64,000 nucleotides of DNA, from contig QUAH01000001.1 in the NCBI GenBank assembly GCA_003426165.1, forward strand, positions 248,001 through 312,000, in the 5' to 3' direction. Within the stretch, counting starts at the first letter, position 1; the number at the start of each line of letters is the position of its first letter. Position numbers and translations under genes: made by a program. Source of the stretch: Candidatus Saccharicenans subterraneus. Its GTDB lineage: Bacteria; Acidobacteriota; Aminicenantia; Aminicenantales; Saccharicenantaceae. The notes below the pieces were generated by a model. The model worked only from the letters and a program-made list of their open reading frames with translations, searched no databases and was not told the DNA's origin. This document shows positions 37,253-45,334 of this stretch, one piece after another.

Positions 37253-38584
37253 ATGATTGAAACTGGCCGTATTAAGGCTTTGGCTGCAGAAAAGGGAGTT
37301 TTAGATATAGTCATTGAGAAGGATTACGTGCTTGACTGGGTATTATGGGCTATTTCGGACAATATCATATTAAGGAACAATCTTGTTTTTAAGGGCGGAA
37401 CAGCTCTTCATAAGATGTATTTTTCTGACTGGCGTTTTTCCGAGGACCTTGATTTTACGACTGTCCATTATAGCAATAAGCATGAGTTGGATGAATACAT
37501 ACCGCTATTATGCAATCAAATTGCTAATAAATCCGGATTAAGAATTAGCCTTAAAGGAATAGAGGTATCTGGAGACCTAGCAAATGAATGGTCATTCGAA
37601 GCTAAATTAGAATATATAGGCCCACGTAATCAAACGGGGGGAAATCTACCCACAGTGCTTCTCCATATTACTAATAATGAACCTATAATGTACGAACCCG
37701 TGAAAAAGTTTGTTCTTAATCCTTATGATGACGTACCAAAATATTTCGCGATTTTAACTTATGCGATAGAGGAAATTCTTATTGAAAAGTTACGGACCGT
37801 GCTTTATCAACGTTGCTACCCTAAAGATGTGTATGATTTATGGAGATTATTAAAGGAGACAGGCAATTATATTGATATCGAAAAAATAATGTTGTATTTG
37901 AGTAAAAAATGTCTGCATCGCGGTATTAAACATGAAGGGATCCCCGACGAATTTAACGAAAGAGTAGGTAGGCTACAAAATCAGTGGGATCAGGGGCTTA
38001 AAAGACAGATATCTAATCCTCCGGATTTTGAGATTGTCCATAAGGAATTAATCGACAAAATAAATTTGATGTTTCAACAAAAAAGCTATTTAGAAAAAGG
38101 AGGTACTTTTATGATCGAATCAACTTATGTTTTAAGGTACAAAAAGGGGGACGTTGAAATTGAGGTTCAAGGAGATAAAGCTTTTGTAGAAGAAAAATTT
38201 AAGGAATTGCTGAACCTAGGAGGTCAGGCCGCAGAAAAGAGAGAGAAAGCTGCTGTAGAACAAATAACGCAGACGGAAAAATCTTTGTCGCTGGGCGAAT
38301 TTATGAACAGGATAAATCCAAAATCTCATGGAGATAAGATACTTGTATTTGGATATTATCTTGAAAAGATTAAGGGTTATGAATTTTTTAATCTGGACGA
38401 TATAGAAAAGTGCTATCAGGATGCTCGATTGCCAAAAACAAAAAATTTTTCTCCCTATATTACTCAGTTGATCAGGCAAGGTTATTTAATGGATTCAGAA
38501 CAAAAAAAAGACAATAAAAAGGCCTGGAAATTAACAAAAGCTGGAATTGACTATGTTGAAACCTATGGCCAAAAAAAGGTATAA
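37253..38584 (+). CDS. abiEii: AbiEii nucleotidyltransferase toxin fused to a C-terminal winged-helix protein
   Basis: Residues 1-~280 are an AbiEii/AbiGii toxin, a DNA polymerase beta-fold nucleotidyltransferase that arrests growth by modifying an RNA target. Motifs are FKGGTALHKMY (GG[ST]), RFSEDLDF (DxD) and KLRTVLYQRCYPKDVYDLWRLL. This is the normal full length of the family. The frame continues without a stop into about 155 residues that are usually a separate protein: a short strand-rich part (VLRYKKGDVEIEVQGDKAFVEEKF) and a winged-helix region (GDKILVFGYYLEKIKGYEFF... NKKAWKLTKAGIDYVE). The joint has its own ribosome binding site (see nested feature). Start 37253 is the ATG; a GTG at 37247 is an alternative. 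Confidence 0.8.
   Translation: MIETGRIKALAAEKGVLDIVIEKDYVLDWVLWAISDNIILRNNLVFKGGTALHKMYFSDWRFSEDLDFTTVHYSNKHELDEYIPLLCNQIANKSGLRISLKGIEVSGDLANEWSFEAKLEYIGPRNQTGGNLPTVLLHITNNEPIMYEPVKKFVLNPYDDVPKYFAILTYAIEEILIEKLRTVLYQRCYPKDVYDLWRLLKETGNYIDIEKIMLYLSKKCLHRGIKHEGIPDEFNERVGRLQNQWDQGLKRQISNPPDFEIVHKELIDKINLMFQQKSYLEKGGTFMIESTYVLRYKKGDVEIEVQGDKAFVEEKFKELLNLGGQAAEKREKAAVEQITQTEKSLSLGEFMNRINPKSHGDKILVFGYYLEKIKGYEFFNLDDIEKCYQDARLPKTKNFSPYITQLIRQGYLMDSEQKKDNKKAWKLTKAGIDYVETYGQKKV
38111..38584 (+). CDS. Nested in-frame gene: winged-helix protein from an internal start
   Basis: An ATG at 38111, in frame with the AbiEii gene, is preceded by AAAAAGGAGG with a 7-base spacer, the strongest Shine-Dalgarno sequence in the island. 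It would yield a 157-residue protein beginning MIESTYVLRYKKGDVEIEV, identical to the fusion's C-terminus. The first ~40 residues look like a small strand-rich domain. The last ~90 form a winged helix (LEKIKGYEFFNLDDIEKCYQDARLPKTKNFSPYITQLIRQGYLM). I recall similar stand-alone proteins from archaea and bacteria; no function is known to me. Whether the cell makes the fusion, the short form, or both is not decided by sequence. Confidence 0.55.
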   Translation: MIESTYVLRYKKGDVEIEVQGDKAFVEEKFKELLNLGGQAAEKREKAAVEQITQTEKSLSLGEFMNRINPKSHGDKILVFGYYLEKIKGYEFFNLDDIEKCYQDARLPKTKNFSPYITQLIRQGYLMDSEQKKDNKKAWKLTKAGIDYVETYGQKKV

Positions 38585-38705
38585 AAGTTCTCTAATCGAA
38601 TGTTAAGAATGCAAAGGGTATTATTTTCTAGGGAATATAATAGTTTTCTTAAAACATATTGAAAGCAGTGTTTTTATTATTTATGGCTATTTAAGAGGTA
38701 AAGTA

Positions 38706-40754
38706 ATGGAGAATAATAAAAAATTTGTGGAACTAATCTGGGCTGGTAAATATGACAGGTTTGAAAAAGGAGAAAAGACACCTATAGAAAGACCAAATCT
38801 TCCATTTCAGCTGGTAGAGACTATAAATAAGCCAAGGATAAAGGATTTAGAAGCTGGGCTTTTTGACCCGGATAAAATTTATCCTGAAGCTGAATACCCA
38901 CCAAATTATCCGAAAGAGTGGAAGAACATTTTAATTTGGGGGGATAATAAGCTGGTTATGAGTTCTCTTCTAAAGCAAGGCTGGGCGGGAAAAATTAACC
39001 TTATTTACATCGACCCACCTTTTTTTACCGGAGCAGACTTTACGGTAAGAACGACGGTCGGTGATGAGCAAATAGAGAAAGAGCCTTCTATCATTGAGGA
39101 ACGAGCTTATAAAGATACCTGGAGTGGAGGTATTGCTTCATATTTAAAGTACATGTATGAGCGTCTGGTTTTGATGAGGGAGCTGCTGGCCGATAATGGT
39201 TCTATTTATGTACATCTGGACTGGCATGTCGGGCATTATGTCAAGGTCATGATGGATGAAATATTTGGTTATGAGAATTTTAGGAATGAGATAACTTGGA
39301 GGAGGCAGATACCAAGGGGGATGAAACCTAAAGCTGAATTCTATCCATTTAGCGCTGATTACTTGTTAATTTATTCAAAATCGAAAGAGGCAACTTGGAA
39401 TCACCAAAATAAAATTAATAAAATCACTATTGAAGAAGCAGAAAAAAAATATATGAAAGATGAAAAAGGCTATTTTAGAACATCCGATCCAGGCACATAT
39501 TCTTTTGAAAGCCTGTTAAATTTATATAAAGAAGGGAGGCTATATGCTCCATATGGAAGCAAAATTATAATTGATAGAAAAAACAAAACAATAACAGCCT
39601 CTAAAGGGAATATAGCAGTCAAATATTATAGAAAAAGGGAAGGCAATTATATATTAGAGGAAATTCCAATTGATAATATTTGGGATGACATTCCGGGGTT
39701 AGGAGTCGTGTCTTCAGAATGGTTAGGATTTTATACTCAAAAGCCTGAAGCTTTATTAAAACGAGTTATTTTAGCTTCGTCTAACCCAGGAGATATAGTT
39801 GCAGACTTCTTCTGTGGATCGGGGACAACTCTTGCAGTCGCAGAAAAACTCGGAAGGAGATGGATAGGAGCGGACCTTTCAAAATACGCCATTCAGGTGA
39901 CGCGCAAGAGGCTTCTGGATATTCATAACTCAAAAGATCTGCAAAAAGAAAATAGCGAGAAATATAACAAGCCGGCAAGGCCTTTCGAACTCTGGAATAT
40001 CGGCAATTATGAAACCGTCTACTGGCGGGAAAGGCAGGATGAATACCTTTCTTTCATGTTGAAGCTTTATCAGGCGCAGCCCTTGAATGGATTCAGGTAT
40101 ATACATGGTAGGAAAGGAGAAAGGGCAGTGCATGTTGGACCTCTGAATGCGCCGGTGACCATGGAAGAAATTGAAAAACTTATCATTGAATGCCGGGCAA
40201 ATGATTTTAATAAAGCCGACGTACTCGGATGGGAATGGAATTATGAGGTTAATGAACTTGCAAAAGAGCTGGCCAGGAAAAACGGAGTAATCCTCAGATT
40301 GATACAGATACCCACTGTGAATGAAATTAAAGCATCTCTTGTTGGTTTTGACCTTCAGCTTCTAAAGGTGCCTGACCAGGTCGTGGAGAAGGAGCTGGCG
40401 AAATATGTAAAATTTCCTGAGGTAGCTTATATTGAGCTTGAAACCAAGATTAAAGGTAAAAAAGTTTTCTTGAAAATTGCGGATTTTCAGATACCACCAA
40501 CACCTGAGTTGGCTGAGATATCCAGTAAGTTAAAAGATTCAAGGGAATTGATAGATTACTGGGCAATTGATTGGGATTATCGGGGGGATACGTTTCATAA
40601 CCAGTGGCAAAGCTTTAGAACAAAGAAGATACCCAGAGTCGATTATGAGGCCGAGCATGAATATCCGGAATCAGGTAAATATCAAATAATGGTAAAAGTC
40701 ATAGATGTCTTCGGAAATGATACAAACAAAATTGTTGAGATAAGAATTAAATGA
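38706..40754 (+). CDS. Type III-like DNA methyltransferase (Mod) with PKD-like tail
   Basis: Adenine-N6-type DNA methyltransferase of the beta class, the Mod part of a type III-like restriction system. Motif IV comes first (INLIYIDPPFF, DPPF at residues 103-106, with Phe where Tyr is usual), then a target-recognition stretch (~190-330), then the SAM-binding motif FCGSGTT (369-375). After ~residue 430 there is a long extra region that includes PFELWNIGNYETVYW. It ends in a PKD-like beta domain (EAEHEYPESGKYQIMVKVIDVFGNDT), unusual on a methyltransferase. Its stop overlaps the DUF3800 start (ATGA). The gene is AT-rich. The recognition sequence cannot be deduced. Confidence 0.85.
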   Translation: MENNKKFVELIWAGKYDRFEKGEKTPIERPNLPFQLVETINKPRIKDLEAGLFDPDKIYPEAEYPPNYPKEWKNILIWGDNKLVMSSLLKQGWAGKINLIYIDPPFFTGADFTVRTTVGDEQIEKEPSIIEERAYKDTWSGGIASYLKYMYERLVLMRELLADNGSIYVHLDWHVGHYVKVMMDEIFGYENFRNEITWRRQIPRGMKPKAEFYPFSADYLLIYSKSKEATWNHQNKINKITIEEAEKKYMKDEKGYFRTSDPGTYSFESLLNLYKEGRLYAPYGSKIIIDRKNKTITASKGNIAVKYYRKREGNYILEEIPIDNIWDDIPGLGVVSSEWLGFYTQKPEALLKRVILASSNPGDIVADFFCGSGTTLAVAEKLGRRWIGADLSKYAIQVTRKRLLDIHNSKDLQKENSEKYNKPARPFELWNIGNYETVYWRERQDEYLSFMLKLYQAQPLNGFRYIHGRKGERAVHVGPLNAPVTMEEIEKLIIECRANDFNKADVLGWEWNYEVNELAKELARKNGVILRLIQIPTVNEIKASLVGFDLQLLKVPDQVVEKELAKYVKFPEVAYIELETKIKGKKVFLKIADFQIPPTPELAEISSKLKDSRELIDYWAIDWDYRGDTFHNQWQSFRTKKIPRVDYEAEHEYPESGKYQIMVKVIDVFGNDTNKIVEIRIK

Positions 40755-41680
40755 ATCAGCAGTTGATTGTTTTCCCGAGTCGCATAGTTCCTTGCTTAAT
40801 CTATCATGATGAATCGAAAAATGTGGAAAAAAATGTCTGGGCCCATGCATTATTTTCCGTACCCGAGGCCTCTCATAAAGATCTTCTAAGTAAGCTTTGG
40901 GATATAAGAAAAAAGTATAATTGTTTGGATAAAAAATTGCATTTTGCAGATATTTCTGGAAGCAAACTTTGTAAAGCTGATGGTTCAATTGTGATAAAAG
41001 AATGGATTGAAATTGGGGTAGAAGCGTTAAGGTGGAAAAAATCTATATTCAATCCTCCTTTAGCTTGTAAATTAGGAATAATATTTTTTGATAATACATG
41101 TGATTTAAGCTTATATGGTGGTGATCGAAAAGAAAAAGAGCTCAGGTTTTTTGAAACTGTTTTTAGGATGGCTTTAAAGGGTTGTGCTCATTATTTATAT
41201 GACGGAAGATGTAAATTAAAAATAAGAGGCATTTTAACGGATGGTCGGCCGTGGCATAGACCACTTAATAGGTTGAGAATATTGGGCAAATTAAAATTCG
41301 AATGCAGAGATTATGTTGCCATCGATAAAAATGCTTTTATGAAATGTATTATTTCAGATCATAATGACAAGGAGTGTGAGGATAAAAACAGTGCCCAAAT
41401 TCTTCAGTTGACGGATCTTCTTTTGGGTTGTGCTATTACCTCATGTTTCAGAAAAGTGGAATATGGAAGTAAGAAAGAAAAGATTATTAGACCGTTTAAA
41501 GAGATGTTAGATAAAAGGAAAAGAGGAAGTAATTTTAGATATAGCAGCCATTTTAAATCCTTCTCTATTTCTTCTGCTCACATAGTGAAAGGTCAGTGGA
41601 GTTTCGAGGATGTTATGAACAAGGAATTAAATTACAAGGATAACCAGCTCAAATTTTCCGATTTTAATGAATTGGGGTAA
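40751..41680 (+). CDS. DUF3800 protein (RNase H-like fold)
   Basis: A 309-residue DUF3800 protein. The N-terminal strand carries the Asp-Glu-Ser motif (YHDESK, D20), and the second acidic position lies in AQILQLTDLLLGC (D222); these are the expected metal-binding residues of an RNase H-like nuclease. The middle contains ILTDGRPWHRPLNRL. DUF3800 genes turn up often in defence islands, but their target is not established. Here the gene overlaps the methyltransferase by four bases and ends four bases before the Res start, so it is made together with both. Strongly AT-rich. Confidence 0.75.
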   Translation: MNQQLIVFPSRIVPCLIYHDESKNVEKNVWAHALFSVPEASHKDLLSKLWDIRKKYNCLDKKLHFADISGSKLCKADGSIVIKEWIEIGVEALRWKKSIFNPPLACKLGIIFFDNTCDLSLYGGDRKEKELRFFETVFRMALKGCAHYLYDGRCKLKIRGILTDGRPWHRPLNRLRILGKLKFECRDYVAIDKNAFMKCIISDHNDKECEDKNSAQILQLTDLLLGCAITSCFRKVEYGSKKEKIIRPFKEMLDKRKRGSNFRYSSHFKSFSISSAHIVKGQWSFEDVMNKELNYKDNQLKFSDFNELG

Positions 41681-41684
41681 ACAA

Positions 41685-44225
41685 ATGAAACCGATTGAAA
41701 TATTGCATCCAGATCAAAGGCATCCGAGTAAAGCATATCTGGTAAATAAATTAAGAGAAGCAGTATTTGCCTGGAGATGTCAGGGATATCCTGGTGTTAC
41801 AGCCACGACCAATAGACTTTTACAGTTCTGGTTTTATGAAGACCATATAGTAGATAAAAAACCATTTGAATTCTGGTTTTGCCAGCGTGAGGCAATTGAA
41901 ACGTTGATTTTTGTCTATGAGGTAATGAAAAAGCAGAATTTTATCGATATGGCCAGAGATTTTGGCCGCGGTCCTATTCAGGGGTATGATCCCTCATATG
42001 ATCAATACCCGCTTTATGCATTTAAGATGGCCACAGGCTCGGGCAAGACATTTGTGATGGCGATGGGCATTGCCTGGCAGTATTTTAATCATAAATGGGA
42101 AAATAACCAGGATTATACTTCTAAATTCTTGCTAATTGCTGGTGAAAAGAATGTAATTTATGACCGGCTTACCAGAGATTTTAAAGGGGGTGCCATATTT
42201 AGGGAGCTGCCACTTATTCCTCCTGAATGGGAAGATGAGTTTGATCTCAAAATTATTCTTAAGGAAGACCCTATAAACATAATTCCAGATTCAGTTCTGT
42301 TTCTAACCAATATCCAGCAGTTGGAACAGAGAAAAAGCAGAAAGGAAGAAATCGAAAAATATATAGATGGAATTATGGAGCTTCCGGAGATTTACAATGT
42401 TTCAGATATATATCAAGAAAATAGAATTAAGGAAGTACTTAATTCCTGTCCGAATATAATGATATTAAAAGATGAAGCTCATCATATCTACAGTTTTGAA
42501 AAAGCCTGGAAAAAGATCCTCCTTGAGTTACATCGAAGCCTTGTCTCGAAAGCTGGTAAGGGTATCAATATGGAGCTTGATTTCAGCGCCACCCCCAAGA
42601 CAGAAACCGGCGCCCTATTTCCGTGGATAATTATCGATTTTAGCCTGAAAGAAGCTATTGAGATGAACATTGTAAAAAGGCCGCTTAAGGGACTGGTCAA
42701 AGATGCAAGGGAGATTGCGTCCAAGAAGACAGTTGAGCGATATAGAGCTTGGATTGATGCGGGTATAAGAAGATGGAGAGAATATAAAGAAAAGCTGAAG
42801 CCATTGGGGAAAAAGCCTGTTTTATTTTTTCAATGTCCTGAAAATGAACAGGCGGATGAAGTTTTCTCATATCTCAACTCTTCGATTCCAGATTTAAAAG
42901 GAAAGGTTTTACTCATACATACGGATAGTACTGGCGAGGTTAAGAAGGCGGATTTGCCTGCAGCTCGCGAATTTGCCAAAACCATAGATGATCCGGATCC
43001 GGAGAAAAATCCATATGAAGCAATAGTAAGTACATTGATGCTAAACGAAGGTTGGGATGTTAGAAATGTGAACGTTATTGTTGGCCTCCGTTCTTATACC
43101 TCAAAGCGAAAAGTTCTTCCTGAACAGGTAATTGGCAGAGGACTCAGAAAAATGTTCCCAGAGGAAGAAGGAAATATAGAAAGATCAATAAATGTCCTGG
43201 AAGTAATTGGCCCACCTGGATTGATTGATATACTTGAGGAGTTAGAAACCCAGGAAGGGTTTAAGATAGCTGAATTTGATACTCGATCTGAAATTAATTT
43301 AACTTCAATTTTTGTAGATGAAGAAAAGCTCGACAAAGATATAGAAATTCCTATCTTAACGCCTAGAATTATTATAAGGGAATTTCAAGTAGATGAATTG
43401 AAAATAGAAAAAATGCCGTCACTAGGGGTTTTACTTGAAAACAAAGTGCTCGATATGGAATATGTGGCTGTTGATATGCTAAAGGGAGTAGAAGTTATAA
43501 AAAGAAAATGGGACCTGCCTGTTCCCAAAGATTCAAAGAGTGTGGTTGCTTATTATACCGATCAGATATTAAGACAATTAAAAATTCTTGGGGCATTTTC
43601 AACATTTTATCCGATGGTAAAAAAATATGTGAAAGAGAAGTTATTTAATGTTAAAGTTGATCTTGACGATCCTCGCGTGCTTTTCAAATTGAGCATGCCG
43701 GATGTTCAGGAAAAATTAATAAGCTTATTTGTTGAAACCTTCAGAGATATGACATTTTTTGACAGGGAGCCGGAAAAAGCTGATAGAATAAGGCTTTCTG
43801 ACACAAGACCATTTCCATGGGCCAGGCTGGTTTATCCGGCAGATAAATGTATTTTTAACTATGTCGCTGTGGATAATAATTTTGAGTTAGACTTTGCTAA
43901 ATTTCTGGATAGAGCTACAGATACCAAATCATTTTGCAAAAACTGCAGAATTGGTTTCTTTATCGAATATAGAGATTCTGAAGGAAATCTAAGACATTAT
44001 TATCCAGATTTTATCGTTGCGCTTCAGAATGGAAAATATTGGATAATTGAAACAAAAGGGCGTGAAGATGTAGATGTGGAATATAAGGATAAGCGAGCCC
44101 TCATATGGTGTGAGGACGCTTCAAAGTTAACAGGGGAAAAATGGAATTATATAAGGGTTAATCAAGAGGATTTTGAAAGATATAGATTTAAAAGCGTGGC
44201 AGAAATTCTCTCTGCTCTTGGCTAA
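41685..44225 (+). CDS. Type III-like restriction subunit Res (SF2 helicase plus PD-(D/E)XK nuclease)
   Basis: Helicase-nuclease of about 846 residues. The SF2 motor has Walker A ATGSGKT (residues 116-122), DEAH box LKDEAHH (263-266), motif III-like DFSATPKTETG, and motif VI LPEQVIGRGLRKMF. The C-terminus has a PD-(D/E)XK nuclease: YYPDFIVALQNGKYWIIETKGRED (D775, E789, K791). It translocates on or remodels DNA and cuts after contact with the Mod-bound site; the DUF3800 protein could be an extra subunit. The ATG at 41685 is preferred: GGGG lies 8 bases upstream; an in-frame ATG at 41667 inside the DUF3800 gene is possible. The island ends just after it. Confidence 0.88.
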   Translation: MKPIEILHPDQRHPSKAYLVNKLREAVFAWRCQGYPGVTATTNRLLQFWFYEDHIVDKKPFEFWFCQREAIETLIFVYEVMKKQNFIDMARDFGRGPIQGYDPSYDQYPLYAFKMATGSGKTFVMAMGIAWQYFNHKWENNQDYTSKFLLIAGEKNVIYDRLTRDFKGGAIFRELPLIPPEWEDEFDLKIILKEDPINIIPDSVLFLTNIQQLEQRKSRKEEIEKYIDGIMELPEIYNVSDIYQENRIKEVLNSCPNIMILKDEAHHIYSFEKAWKKILLELHRSLVSKAGKGINMELDFSATPKTETGALFPWIIIDFSLKEAIEMNIVKRPLKGLVKDAREIASKKTVERYRAWIDAGIRRWREYKEKLKPLGKKPVLFFQCPENEQADEVFSYLNSSIPDLKGKVLLIHTDSTGEVKKADLPAAREFAKTIDDPDPEKNPYEAIVSTLMLNEGWDVRNVNVIVGLRSYTSKRKVLPEQVIGRGLRKMFPEEEGNIERSINVLEVIGPPGLIDILEELETQEGFKIAEFDTRSEINLTSIFVDEEKLDKDIEIPILTPRIIIREFQVDELKIEKMPSLGVLLENKVLDMEYVAVDMLKGVEVIKRKWDLPVPKDSKSVVAYYTDQILRQLKILGAFSTFYPMVKKYVKEKLFNVKVDLDDPRVLFKLSMPDVQEKLISLFVETFRDMTFFDREPEKADRIRLSDTRPFPWARLVYPADKCIFNYVAVDNNFELDFAKFLDRATDTKSFCKNCRIGFFIEYRDSEGNLRHYYPDFIVALQNGKYWIIETKGREDVDVEYKDKRALIWCEDASKLTGEKWNYIRVNQEDFERYRFKSVAEILSALG

Positions 44226-44269
44226 GTTGCTTAATTTAAAACAAGATATATTTATTGTTTGATTTATTA

Positions 44270-45151
44270 TTATAGCCTTATCAAAGGGCGGGTGAGGCAG
44301 GTGGGGCCGCCCGAGCCCTTAAAGGCAATTTCCTGGCCGGGAAGCTCGTGGACAAAGCAGCCGGCCTTGAGCAGGCGTTCGGCAGTGATGGGATTGCCTT
44401 CAAGGATGACCACCCGCCGGGGGCTTATGGCCAGCACGTTGCAGCCCTGGGTCGGGAATTCTTCTTCGGGAATTTCCACGAGCTGAAAGCCGCTTTCCAG
44501 AAGAAGCCAGTAAAAAGCTACGGGCAGAAGCCTCTTGTAAACCACGGCCAGGTCGGTATCCAGCAGGCTTATGAAGCTCATCAGGTGCAAAACTTCACCG
44601 GGCCCGTTCCAGTAGGGAAGGTCATAGGCCATTACCTGGACGCCGAGCGGCCGCAGAATCGCCTGCAGCTGCTCGATTCCTTCCTGGTTGGTCCGGAAGC
44701 CGCGTCCGGCAATAAGTGTCTTTTCATCCAGCCAGAGCAGGTCGCCACCTTCGGCCGTGGCCTTCCCTCTGAGCCTGCCGAGCACCGGCACACTCCAGCT
44801 TTTCAGGGCATCTTCGAAAGCCGCCGGTTCACCCGCTCTATCCCTTTTCCCCATCTGCAGTATGATGGCCCCGGCGTCTGTAATGAGCACCGGATCATGA
44901 GTGTAGATGGAATCAAGGGTGGTTCTTTCGTCAGCCGGAAGGTAGAGTATTTCCACGCCTTCCTGCCGCAGGATTTCTTCCAGCCGGCTGAATTCCTGGC
45001 TGGCGCGCTCGAGGTCCGGTGCTGCGGTGAAGCCCAGCTGCCGCCATTCGCGCTCGATTTTCTCCGCGCTTATAAAAGCCTCGGCCGGCCGCTTGACCAC
45101 CACCCTGGTCAGCCGGCCCACCATGCTCTGCGCCCCGAAAGTCTTATACAT
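44270..45151 (-). CDS. Dimethylarginine dimethylaminohydrolase-like amidinohydrolase
   Basis: Guanidine-modifying enzyme (DDAH/arginine deiminase-like, pentein fold) of 293 residues. It has THDPVLI, EGGDLLWLDEKTLIAG, the catalytic His in GEVLHLMSFISLL, and the catalytic Cys at the C-terminus in GGPTCLTRPL. It would hydrolyse a methylated arginine or a related guanidine to citrulline plus an amine. It is GC-rich, unlike the island it faces, and its stop is 45 bases from the end of res, so this marks the return to chromosomal background. Confidence 0.85.
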   Translation of the reverse strand: MYKTFGAQSMVGRLTRVVVKRPAEAFISAEKIEREWRQLGFTAAPDLERASQEFSRLEEILRQEGVEILYLPADERTTLDSIYTHDPVLITDAGAIILQMGKRDRAGEPAAFEDALKSWSVPVLGRLRGKATAEGGDLLWLDEKTLIAGRGFRTNQEGIEQLQAILRPLGVQVMAYDLPYWNGPGEVLHLMSFISLLDTDLAVVYKRLLPVAFYWLLLESGFQLVEIPEEEFPTQGCNVLAISPRRVVILEGNPITAERLLKAGCFVHELPGQEIAFKGSGGPTCLTRPLIRL

Positions 45152-45334
45152 GATAATGGCATTTTAAGATAAAGGCCTTCGTGTGGCAATCAGGTCGCGC
45201 TCGTTCCAATTCGATGCCGGTTTGGTGTCAATGTGGTATGTTCTGTTTATGATGAACTTGACCGGAAAATTTAAAAGGTGTTATTTTCATCCTGGTAACA
45301 AAGCCAGGCTCAATAAATTATTGGAGGGTTAAAA

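Noticed and set aside
36303-44270. CRISPR array or integrase associated with the island
   Set aside because: No regularly spaced repeats and no recombinase-like reading frame are present in or next to it.
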